Origin: Ashinkailepas kermadecensis
Taxonomy: Eukaryota; Arthropoda; Thecostraca; Neolepadidae
Assembly (NCBI GenBank): GCA_034440615.1
Contig: JAOTOM010004321.1
Span: 124,001 to 188,000, forward strand
Direction of reading: 5' to 3'
Length of the DNA stretch: 64,000 bases
This document shows positions 44,893-55,170 of the stretch, piece by piece. Both the position numbers and the translations under genes were made by a program. Every line of letters starts with the position of its first letter. Position 1 is the first letter of the stretch. Below the pieces are notes generated by a model. That model was given only the letters and a program-made list of their open reading frames with translations, was not told where the DNA came from and did no database searches.

Positions 44893-46455
44893 GTGTGACG
44901 GCACCGGTGTCAACACGGGGCCACACGGCGGGATGTGCCGGCTGGGGTGTGACGGCACCGGTGTCAACACGGGGCCACACGGCGGGATGTGCCGGCTGGG
45001 GTGTGACGGCACCGGTGTCAACACGGGGCCACACGGCGGGATGTGCCGGCTGGGGTGTGACGGCACCGGTGTCAACACGGGGCCACACGGCGGGATGTGC
45101 CGGCTGGGGTGTGACGGCACCGGTGTCAACACGGGGCCACACGGCGGATGTGCCGGCTGGGGTGTGACGGCACCGGTGTCAACACGGGGCCACACGGTGG
45201 GATGTGCCGGCTGGGGTGTGACGGCACCGGTGTCAACACGGGGCCACACGGCGGGATGTGCCGGCTGGGGTGTGACGGCACCGGTGTCAACACGGGGCCA
45301 CACGGCGGGATGTGCCGGCTGGGGTGTGACGGCACCGGTGTCAACACGGGGCCACACGGTGGGATGTGCCGGCTGGGGTGTGACGGCACCGGTGTCAACA
45401 CGGGGCCACACGGTGGGATGTGCCGGCTGGGGTGTGACGGCACCGGTGTCAACACGGGGCCACACGGCGGGATATGCCGGCTGGGGTGTGACGGCACCGG
45501 TGTCAACACGGGGCCACACGGCGGGATGTGCCGGCTGGGGTGTGACGGCACCGGTGTCAACACGGGGCCACACGGCGGGATATGCCGGCTGGGGTGTGAC
45601 GGCACCGGTGTCAACACGGGGCCACACGGCGGGATGTGCCGGCTGGGGTGTGACGGCACCGGTGTCAACACGGGGCCACACGGCGGGATGTGCCGGCTGG
45701 GGTGTGACGGCACCGGTGTTAACACGGGGCCACACGGCGGGATGTGCCGGCTGGGGTGTGACGGGACCGGTGTCAACACGGGGCCACACGGCGGGATGTG
45801 CCGGCTGGGGTGTGACGGCACCGGTGTCAACACGGGGCCACACGGCGGGATGTGCCGGCTGGGGTGTGACGGCACCGGTGTTAACACGGGGCCACACGGC
45901 GGGATGTGCCGGCTGGGGTGTGACGGGACCGGTGTCAACACGGGGCCACACGGCGGGATGTGCCGGCTGGGGTGTGACGGCACCGGTGTCAACACGGGGC
46001 CACACGGCGGGATGTGCCGGCTGGGGTGTGACGGCACCGGTGTTAACACGGGGCCACACGGTGGGATATGCCGGCTGGGGTGTGACGGCACCGGTGTCAA
46101 CACGGGGCCACACGGTGGGATGTGCCGGCTGGGGTGTGACGGCACCGGTGTCAACACGGGGCCACACGGTGGGATGTGCCGGCTGGGGTGTGACGGCACC
46201 GGTGTCAACACGGGGCCACACGGTGGGATGTGCCGGCTGGGGTGTGACGGCACCGGTGTCAACACGGGGCCACACGGTGGGATGTGCCGGCTGGGGTGTG
46301 ACGGCACCGGTGTCAACACGGGGCCACACGGTGGGATGTGCCGGCTGGGGTGTGACGGCACCGGTGTCAACACGGGGCCACACGGTGGGATGTGCCGGCT
46401 GGGGTGTGACGGCACCGGTGTCAACACGGGGCCACACGGTGGGATATGCCGGCTG
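44893..46455 (+). repeat. 54-bp GC-rich minisatellite, about 29 units
   Basis: Units start GTGTGACGGCACCGGTGTCA at 44893, 44947, 45001, 45055 and so on, every 54 bp. Each equals 18 codons, so frames stay open through the array on both strands (for example CDGTGVNTGPHGGMCRLG in one plus phase). A one-base deletion near 45146 shifts the phase. Variants (GGCGGG/GGTGGG, GTCAAC/GTTAAC, GACGGC/GACGGG, ATGTGCC/ATATGCC) are not random. GTTAAC recurs at exactly 162-bp steps (about 45719, 45881, 46043), showing that three-unit blocks have been copied, and the last units all carry GGTGGG. Confidence 0.96.
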
Positions 46456-48059
46456 TTGGAACTGTCGAACAAGCCGCCTGTGCACGGGTTGATATGCCAG
46501 CTCCATACGAATGAGCTAAGCTTGCGTGAAGCGTTCATTGAGCTTGATAGAAGCACGACAGGTCAAAAGGCGTTCGCCGGGCCCATTGGCAAGACGGTAG
46601 CCGGAGTTACAGTTCAGCCATGACCATTGGCCAGATGCTGTTGTATCAGCTGATAAAGGGTATGCAGTCTGATCATGTCCTTGCGAGTGCGCCAAGTAAA
46701 AGCCATGCCCTGCAGGTGTGCATGTCGTACACACTGCCATCGGAGGAACTAGTGCTCCTGGCTCAATTAATCATTCGACACTATGCAGCGATGTGGTTTC
46801 ATATAAAGCGGAACTGACTTGTCAGGACGGTGCCAAGAACATATACAAAAGTGTTGTGCTCCTAACAGAGCTCCATCTGCCACTGACAGAGCTGGTGAGC
46901 CCAGTGCTACAGGACAATAGCTACTGGGCTCACTCTGCAGCACTGCTTCAATTGCAATGTTGTCGGGCGAGAGTATGACAACTTGCGAGAGGGCGGTATC
47001 TGCATTGCTACGATAACTGCTCAGGGGCGGACACCGGGCCAAATCCGCCCGTTCATTCTCCCTGCCGTTCAGAGGGAACCAGTGGACTACACAGAGATCA
47101 TCGACTGGGAGAGTGAGACGATCTCCGAGCCTCCGGCACCCCTCACCTTGTCAGGGCGATCACATCAGAAGTATTGTCAATACTCCACTCATTCTAGCGT
47201 TCTAGCATTCTAGCGTATCCTGCGCACACGCAGGCCGCTGAGAGAGAGCGGTCCAGCTGGGCACCGAAGCGTCTCGGAAGGTGATCGGCGTGGGTGCCAG
47301 AGATGGCCAAGTAAGTGCGACGCTACGACACAGGAGCAACTTTCCGAGTCCCTTCTGCAAGGGTAGCTATAGCTGGATCGTGCATCAAGCGTTGCCGCTG
47401 ATGGTGTGGACAATTGACACCACACGTGCCACGTGTCCAATTGGTGTACAGTGCCGACCCGCCGTGCTGCAGAATATACCCATAATATCGCGGAATTCAG
47501 TTTAACACTGTCCATAATCATGAGTTTTGGTCTTGGGTAGAACTGCTGCAAACACCAACGGGATAGTGCAGCCACTTGTGACAGGTTCATCTGCCCGTTA
47601 CTAGCATGTAGTGTGAGTTAGCTTGGTGAACTGGAGCTGTCAGACCAGTCAAGGAAAAGCCAACCCGTACATGCATAGATGTACACTGAAACTATTATTC
47701 CGTTCAAGTTAGTAGTCTAGGCTGACATTTGTTTGATCATGCAGCTCAAGGTAGTGCGCTTACCGTCTCGTAATGCTTAATAGGGTAAATAATACTTAGT
47801 AGTAGATATTTTGTCTATGAAGAGAACTACACAGACCAAGTAGCGTTCAAATATGTACCGTAACTTTTGAGTGGAGTTTTGCGACGCCTTTCGTTCAGAC
47901 TATTAGGCCGTGTTTTGCTTTGAGCTAAGATTTGCAACTTTGAACGACAGTACTCTTGCGAAATAAAGCCAGAATCTAATTACATGGATCATGTTTCGTG
48001 AAATATTTGACTAGGGAGTGGTTTATGTCAAGAAAAAGTCGTCCGAGGTAACTAACCTT
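46456..48059. other. Anonymous interval
   Basis: No gene that I can support. Frames of 75-126 codons occur on both strands without recognisable domains. Confidence 0.35.
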
Positions 48060-48390
48060 ACTTGAACACAGAAAGGTCATTGACCTTTCGAAGGTGACCT
48101 TAAAACATCGGAAGTAGCTGATTGTGTCCATTGCACACAAAAGTGTCCTGATTGATGCATGTTTACTGGCCTACAACTGCTAATAGACACAGTTTTGAGT
48201 AAACATGGCTTTGCATGCCTCTGAGTATGACATAATAGCTCGATAACCTGACATGACCTGGGCCAATTTCGTTCTTCGTACGACGCGCAAATGATGTATG
48301 ATCAGGTATGCCGAATTTGAGCGCGCTGCCATACGCCGTTTTCTCGAGGTTCTGGAAATATCTACTGAAAAGGGTGAGAATTTCCCCGAC
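48060..48390 (-). repeat. AGGTCA-rich repeat fragment
   Basis: It contains AAAGGTCATTGACCTTTCG (48071-48089), AAGGTGACCTT and CCTGACATGACCTGG. A block around 48305-48345 resembles 6026-6060. It belongs to the same loose family as 1250-2010 and 39285-40000, but too divergent to align fully by eye; the strand is uncertain. Confidence 0.4.
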
Positions 48391-49261
48391 TTTATCACAC
48401 ATTCAACGGTATCGCCATTTAAAAAAAATATTATCTATCCGATCGATTGTGCTCGTAGTATCACACAGAGATAGTGAATGTCTTGCGGATGAAACACATA
48501 TGCAGAATGTGCTGTTTCAACATATGCTTTTCCATTTTGTCAGTTTTTTGTTGAAATTTGACCAATGGATGGCACCACTTCGAATCTCCAACATATAAAT
48601 GGGCTCGGGCTTCAAGTACTAATGAGATAATTTGAGTTTTGGAGGAGTGTTCGAGCATGTTCCGTTATTATTTCATCTATGCTTCATCAATTTTAGAAAA
48701 AAAAAGTCTTCGACGATGCATCCTATTTTGTATCTGTCTCTAATCTCATTATTCAATGAAGAAAACAATGGGATGGACACAATCCATCATTCGATGGATG
48801 CAACAGTTCTTCAAAAAAGCAAATGGTAATATCTATGGTTAGCATAATGACAAATGCATGACACCAGTCCGCCTCAAATCTTTAAGCTACTTCGAGTGCC
48901 GTTTCAAGAGCCCCTTTATATTCGTTGGCATGCAAGTCTGAGCAGCATTACTCCAGTCTACATATCCCATGATATTTTCATTAGGATAGCTAGCACACAG
49001 GGCAGATAACACACGAATGGCACGGTCTCGCCAAAAATTCCGACTCTCTAATCTCCCACCGGCCTTTTCTGGCTTCCACCTACGCTACAGAGTTGTTGCT
49101 ACCAACTTCGAGCATCTTCCCATTTTTTTACGAGGAACATTCTATCTGATGGCCTATCGAAATACTCTATCTGATCGAAGGCCTTGGCCCAGAGTACAAC
49201 GTAGGCTGATAACAAGACTTTGTGACATCGCGAGGCTCCTAATGGTATTCGAACTTTTCCG
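48391..49261. other. Anonymous interval
   Basis: No supported feature. Confidence 0.35.
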
Positions 49262-50465
49262 CAACATACTGAGCATGTAGGGGCGCCGGACTTGGCACAC
49301 CGCACCGTCAACATACTGAGCATGTAGGGGCGCCGGACTTGGCACACCGCCTGCGTCCGAACGCCAGCCGGGTGTTCTGTGACTCGCATTGTTTGTTCGG
49401 CGAGGAGCACCGTCAACATACTGAGCATGTAGGGGCGCCGGACTTGGCACACCGCCTGCGTCCGAACGCCAGCCGGGTGTTCTGTGACTCGCATTGTTTG
49501 TTCGGCGAGGAGCACCGTCAACATACTGAGCATGTAGGGGCGCCGGACTTGGCCACCGCCTGCGTCGAACGCCAGCCGGGTGTTCTGTGACTCGCATTGT
49601 TTGTTCGGCGAGGAGCACCGTCAACATACTGAGCATGTAGGGGCGCCGGACTTGGCACACCGCCTGCGTCCGAACGGCAGCCAGGTGTTCTGTGACTCGC
49701 ATTGTTTGTTCGGCGAGGAGAACCGTCAACATACTGAGCATGTAGGGGCGCCGGACTTGGCACACCGCCTGCGTCCGAACGGCAGCCAGGTGTTCTGTGA
49801 CTCGCATTGTTTGTTCGGCAAGGAGAACCGTCAACATACTGAGCATGTAGGGGCGCCGGACTTGGCCACCGCCTGCGTCTGAACGCCAGCCAGGTGTTCT
49901 GTGACTCGCATTGTTTGTTCGGCAAGGAGAACCGTCAACATACTGAGCATGTAGGGGCGCCGGACTTGGCACACCGCCTGCGTCTGAACGCCAGCCGGGT
50001 GTTCTGTGACTCGCATTGTTTGTTCGGCGAGGAGAACCGTCAACATACTGAGCATGTAGGGGCGCCGGACTTGGCACACCGCCTGCGTCCGAACGCCAGC
50101 CGGGTGTTCTGTGACTCGCATTGTTTGTTCGGCGAGGAGAACCGTCAACATACTGAGCATGTAGGGGCGCCGGACTTGGCACACCGCCTGCGTCCGAACG
50201 CCAGCCGGGTGTTCTGTGACTCGCATTGTTTGTTCGGGAAGGAGAACCGTCAACATACTGAGCATGTAGGGGCGCCGGACTTGGCACACCGCCTGCGTCC
50301 GAACGCCAGCCGGGTGTTCTGTGACTCGCATTGTTTGTTCGGCGAGGAGAACCGTCAACATACTGAGCATGTAGGGGCGCCGGACTTGGCACACCGCCTG
50401 CGTCCGAACGCCAGCCGGGTGTTCTGTGACTCGCATTGTTTGTTCGGCGAGGAGCACCGTCAACG
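49262..50465 (+). repeat. 105-bp minisatellite, about 11 units
   Basis: CAACATACTGAGCATGTAGG recurs at about 49309, 49414, 49519, 49622, 49727, 49832, 49936, 50041, 50146, 50251 and 50356. The period is 105 bp; two units (around 49551-49566 and 49863-49880) have lost bases. A truncated unit starts the array. 105 bp is 35 codons, so a minus-strand frame of 482 codons stays open through shifts in a 35-residue repeat. Unit variants include GAGCACC/GAGAACC and CGAACGCCAGCC/CGAACGGCAGCC. Judged non-coding. Confidence 0.95.
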
Positions 50466-51717
50466 GGACGAAGAGAAGTCTCGTTCGCGGCGGCGCATAG
50501 CTGTATTGGCGGCATGGTATCTCGATTGGAATACAATCCTGGCCATAAATATACAGCTATGCTGAAAATGCACATTGGGTGCCTGTTCGCGCTCACGTGC
50601 ATGGGTGTGCAATGTGCATGTACCGTGACTCTGCAAAGCCAGATTTGACCCGAATATTTTGGCTCAATCTATATTTAGGGAAGCTAAAACCGATACACCA
50701 GGGAACAGCGCGCCGCGGAAGAGACACCTTCCGGCCAGTGTAATCCTGCCGCAGGGATTCGTCCTGTCACCCCATGTCTGCCGGTCGATGAACTCAACAT
50801 GCTTATCAGGTTCACAGATAAGACGCCGGCCGGCTCCGGCTGTCTCCCGTTTGACATGGCGTCAATGTTATCCAACACTGCCATCTCCACGAACGTCAGC
50901 TGTCGTGGATGGCTGGCAGGACGACGGCCGAGCTCGGCTGGAAAGCACCGTCAAACGCACCGCGAGAGTCGATGCACGAGCGAGTAAATCTCCTGGCTAA
51001 GCGGATTAACATCTAGACCTTATAAGCTGCACCAATTGATATTTGGAAGTGTTGTAAGGTACTCATTTTTGCACTTAAAAGAAGGCCTTGTGGCATTTCA
51101 TAGTTCCGATGAAATTGCTACAATAATTCAGGCGTTGACAACAAAAAATGTTTGCCAGTGCGTGCAGACAGTGTGTGCTTTACACAGACACCGGGGTGGA
51201 TCCCAATTTATCTTCCACATCTTATACCAGAAGAACGGACACTAAAACACCTCACCTTACGCACATGTTCGTTAAGACATTAAAACTCAACAAAATGATC
51301 CGACATAAAAATGCTGGATAAAAAGTTGACTGCTCATACCTCGTAAATTTAATTAGCATCTCGTAGATAATTAAGCTACATGTCGGTATGGATTCGACTC
51401 TATGATGTTACGTCGTTAGAAGCGAAAAGTAGCTCAGGAGCGGTATGGCAGAGTCGACAAGACCGCTCACGTTCACATTTTTTCATGCGAGTTGACAGGA
51501 GCTCTTCCCAGCCTTCGGTCTAGTTGATAATTAGTAAGCCTTGAAGCATGGCTGAGCATCAACAATAAATACATTTCAAGGTCAGCTCATGCCTGAAACT
51601 ACAGTTGAGGTTTCAGCTTCAGTAAGTGCCCTGACCGCCCAAAAGATGATTTTGTTTTAAGTGGCCTTACGCGCCAACTACTTTTCCCAGAATCTTCGTA
51701 CATTCACAGCGAAACTA
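50466..51717. other. Anonymous interval
   Basis: A GC-rich stretch at 50690-51000 has open frames on both strands without recognisable domains; the rest is AT-rich. No gene that I can support. Confidence 0.35.
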
Positions 51718-51960
51718 CCTAGCTCAGTAGCTCAGTAGCTCAGTAGCAGTAGCTCAGTTGGTTTGAGCGCTGGCCTGCATTGGTCTCACCTGTCCTGAAA
51801 AGACAGGGTTTGAGTCGTTTCACACGGTCGCGTTTAGCCCCCCGCTGGGAGGGTGAGTTGGCAAGTGGCCCGATATGGTCGAGGACAAGCCATCAAGGCG
51901 GCAGGGTCGGTACCGGCATTGATGGCACGTAAACACTCGGGTCAAAATTATGCTGTTAAG
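51718..51960 (+). mobile_element. Second tRNA-derived SINE, with a multiplied A box
   Basis: The A box TAGCTCAGTTGG at 51750-51761 and the B box GGTTTGAGTC at 51807-51816 are spaced roughly as in a tRNA, with a GAGCGCTGGCCTGC anticodon-arm region. The sequence does not fold to a proper tRNA 3' half and is followed by an unrelated body that includes ATGGCACGTAAAC near 51921. Just upstream the A-box core TAGCTCAG is repeated at 51720, 51728 and 51736 (8-bp steps). The 3' boundary is a guess, and no target-site duplication was found. Confidence 0.6.
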
Positions 51961-53190
51961 TTGGAATTCACGGATCGGGTGATGGGGCCAGGGTTCACGC
52001 AACAGACTGTTTAGCAATAGGACCATCAAGCCATAAAGCCATCCTAGCAAGAATTAGGACCAAAAGTTCTAAAGACACACAAGTGATAAAAAGAAAACTT
52101 GATTAATTCAGCATGAATAGCAATTTTCATGAGGCTTTTCGAGGAACATTTTATGGAACACTTTTCGTAAGACAGCCTGAGCTAATATCTCAAACTCGGA
52201 TCGGAGTTGGCAGCAGGTTGGTCGTTTTCATGGAATAATATACGGCTGTGTACCAGCACAGTACATCTTAATCGCTGGCTTGGAGCTTTTTCGGACACGT
52301 TTGGGAAATATCTTCCGCTATCAGGGTAAGTCCCCATCGCTCAGGTACGCAGAAGAACCGCGGTATTGTCCATACCTAAAGTTGCAGACAAGATATGACG
52401 GTGAGTGTGAGACTTGCTGAGTGACTACCGGTAAGTGGTGCCAGGTGATGCCAGGTGCTTTCAAGTGCCACCAACCTATCAACCAGGGCTGGAATAAGCA
52501 AAACTGAATCTCGGAACGAAAGACGTGGCCTTGTCGATGACCTCATAGGAGGATGTTATGAGATTTATTCATACTATTGGCATAATGTGTACCATTGGTA
52601 GACTTGGGAACACCGGAGGTGTTGATGCGCTGCAGCTTGTCTGATTCTCGAGTTATGTGCAAACAACGACACTGGGCGTTGGCAACCCCTTAGTCAATAG
52701 TATCAATAGTATGCAGGCGGATACATGAGCGGCTCGACCCGGTTCGAACGTTCGCTCGGGAAGGCTATTCAGCAGTGTCCAGCCTGGCCGCCGCTTGCTG
52801 AGTTGCGCCCATGCGCAGACATGTATTCGACGTGACTAACCCCGCCCAGAACGATGTCATGTAGGACGACTGGTGACGTCACAGATGTCCGTGCTGGTCA
52901 CAGAGTTCAGCCGACCGCTCGGCATTCTTCATCAGCAGCCGCAGCTAAAGGCAGGAATCATGCATCGTTTGGTTCGTGCATGATATTGATCCCAGTGCAA
53001 TGCGCAATACACATACATTACTCACACTTATTCACCTCCATGTCCATTGCATGCACACCCATGCAATTCACTACGGGAATGCTTTTCCTTCCATCACAAG
53101 GCTTTGGAACGTCTAGCAAAGTGTGTGAGGGTGTGGGACATTAGCACTGACTCTTCAGAGATGACCACCTTCGGCGTGGTGCCGGGACGA
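51961..53190. other. Anonymous interval
   Basis: No supported feature. Confidence 0.35.
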
Positions 53191-53455
53191 CCGAGACGCG
53201 TCAGGCAGCTAGTGAAGTGGGCGGCGATTCGTGCGGCGCTCGGGCGGCCGGGACGCGCCGCGCCGCCCATCGATTCGGCGGACGCGCGCGTGCGGCGGCC
53301 GGCCGTCGCGCGGGGCAGTCTCGCAGCGTCGCCGCCGACGGGCGGCCGTCGACTGGTGTGGTGACGGATGGCCAACGCGAAGCGGCCGCCGGTGCCGACC
53401 GGTCAGCGCTGTCGACACGGCCGTCTGCCGCGCCGCTAGACGAGCCGACAGGCCG

Positions 53456-53565
53456 GCTGCACGAGCCGACCGCACGAGGTGACAGGACGAGCAGACCAGG
53501 TGAAGGGACGGCTGCACGAGCCGACCGCACGAGGTGACAGGACGAGCAGACCAGGTGAAGGGACG
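53456..53565 (+). repeat. 55-bp tandem duplication
   Basis: GCTGCACGAGCCGACCGCAC starts at 53456 and again at 53511, and the following bases match to about 53565. Confidence 0.88.
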
Positions 53566-53580
53566 ACCGGACGAAGTGAA

Positions 53581-53720
53581 AGGACGACCGCGCGGGCGGC
53601 GGGACGACCCCGCGGGCGGCGGGACGACCCCGCGGGCGGCGGGAGGACCGGACGGGCGGCGGGAGGACCCCGCGGGCGGCGGGAGGACCCCACGGGCGGC
53701 GGGACGACCCCGCGGGCGGC
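53581..53720 (+). repeat. 20-bp GC-rich minisatellite, 7 units
   Basis: GGGACGACCCCGCGGGCGGC in exact 20-bp steps from 53581 to 53720, with variants GGGAGGACC and CACGGGC. It directly follows the 55-bp duplication. Confidence 0.95.
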
Positions 53721-54090
53721 GGGACCGCCAGCTGGCGGCGGCTCGCGGGCGGACGGCTCGAGCGGGCGGCACAGCGCCGCCGGTGTCGGCAGCGGGGGCG
53801 AGTCGCGGGAGTGTGGTGACGGAGGCCGGCGGCGCGTGACAGCAGTGACCGATGTGCTCGGAGCCAGCCAACACCGGCCGCAGCGGCTGCCAGCTGGACA
53901 TGATGACCGGACGCGGCCTCTGTCGCCTGCTTGTCTCACTGTCACTGCTTCACGCCGGTGAGTATTGCACGGCTGCCGAGCACAGGTGGAGTTGCTGACA
54001 CCGACCCCCATGGTGCACTCGTCGAGAGTCGTTGCACGCGAGGCATCGTCGTTTAATCGTGTGTTGTCATCTTCGGCTTTGAGGAGGTAC

Positions 54091-54102
54091 TGCATATAGG
54101 TT
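54091..54102. repeat. 12-bp target-site duplication at LINE 3' end
   Basis: TGCATATAGGTT, identical to 59809-59820. It lies directly beyond the 3' tail of the minus-strand LINE. Confidence 0.85.
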
Positions 54103-54182
54103 TGAGTTTTGAGTTTTGTTGAGTTAGGCACTTCGGCCTCCGCAGGCCATTTCGTGCCATAATGAAAAAAATGCATATTGTG

Positions 54183-55170
54183 TTATGCTAAATAATTCAG
54201 TTTATAAATCTTGGAACAGTTTTGTATTGCGGAGAAAATTGAAAAGTAGTTTGATGAGAAATGGATGATCATCCCCCAATAGTGTAGGTAGAGTAAAAGG
54301 AATGTTGGGTGTATGGCAAAATCCGTTGGTGTTTTTCGAGGGCCTTGGTATTTCTGACAATGAAGGAGAATATGTGGAACTGTGATATATGTGTTGCATG
54401 ATGGGCATGAAGGTCGAGGTGAAGCCGTGTAGATATATCGATGGGTAAGAAAAGTATGGCCAATGCGTAAACGTGATAGGACTTTTTCTTCGTGTCGGTT
54501 TTTTATATGATGTGATCCAGGTATCGACGTCAATTTTGATGAAACGTAATTGTGTATGGTTTGTGTTTTGTGTCCAATTTCGTTTCCAAAAATGTCGAAT
54601 GCTCTGTTGTATTGATGATTTAATGCCTTCAAAATGTGGTGGAATTTCTGTGATGTTTTGGAGGTGTAATGATGTTTTGGCTAATTTGTCGGCTTCTTCG
54701 TTTCCTGGGATGCCGCAGTGGCTGGGCACCTACAGGAAACGGACCTTCACGCCCATCAGATAAAATGTTTCAAGGGTATCGTAAATGGAGATATGGCAAT
54801 GGTGCGAAAAGAAAGTGAAGGAAGTGATTGAGGAACAGATTTGGAGTCGGAACAAATGACAACACTGCGCATAGGGCGACAAATTGAACAGTTGCGGACA
54901 TAGCGAAGAGCAATGAGAATGACGTGCAATTCTGTGATGAAAATGGAGGTTCCGTTTGGCAAGCGATGCTGTTTTGTGTGTGTATCCGAAACAATGGCAT
55001 TTCCAGTGAGGTTAGCGTCTTTTGATCCGTCGATGAAAACAAAAGGAACATGACGATAACGAGTGCGAAACTGGTGAAATTTTTGTTTTGCATATTCTGG
55101 ACAAAGTTGTGATTTTGAGGTGGTGGTTAGACAAAAAAAATGTGTCGTTCGGCCATCTGCCACGGTGGTG
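54183..55170 (-). pseudogene. LINE ORF2 C-terminal part: RNase H and cysteine motif
   Basis: RNase H removes RNA from RNA-DNA hybrids during target-primed reverse transcription. In minus frame 55163-54756, FIDGSK (first catalytic Asp, about 55020-55035) is followed by a TEL-H block and VICSDSKS. After a frameshift, MPSHCGIPGNEEADKLAK (from 54729) gives the His and last Asp region. Downstream, in minus frame 54632-54183, comes a block LRIGHTFLTHRY and the cysteine motif CPSCNTYITVPHILLHC, typical of the C-termini of these LINEs. Two or more frameshifts separate the pieces. Confidence 0.85.

Larger units (their letters stand above)
53190..53960. other. CpG-rich block
   Basis: Markedly GC- and CpG-rich compared with both flanks. 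It contains a 55-bp duplication and a 20-bp array. Frames are open on both strands (for example 53209-53901 minus and 53479-53961 plus), as expected from GC-rich sequence without TA-containing stops. It could be a CpG island or first exon of a gene outside my recognition, but it shows no recognisable domain. Confidence 0.5.

Noticed and set aside
44893..46455. CRISPR array
   Set aside because: Units are directly tandem with no unique spacers. The same applies to the arrays at 10.2, 16.4, 20 and 49.3 kb, and the context is an animal genome.
44762..46623. Plus and minus frames of 476-576 codons as 18-residue repeat proteins
   Set aside because: Produced by the 54-bp array. Frames on both strands are open and a one-base deletion between units near 45146 is tolerated, which argues against coding constraint.
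49154..50602. 482-codon minus-strand frame as a 35-residue repeat protein
   Set aside because: Driven by the 105-bp array, with short deletions that shift the frame between units and no recognisable domain outside it.
51745..51820. Functional tRNA gene
   Set aside because: The A and B boxes are present, but the region does not close into a cloverleaf with an acceptor stem.
53209..53901. 230-codon minus-strand gene rich in Pro, Ala and Arg
   Set aside because: GC-rich sequence with tandem repeats is open in several frames on both strands and shows no domain. It is kept only as a CpG-rich block.
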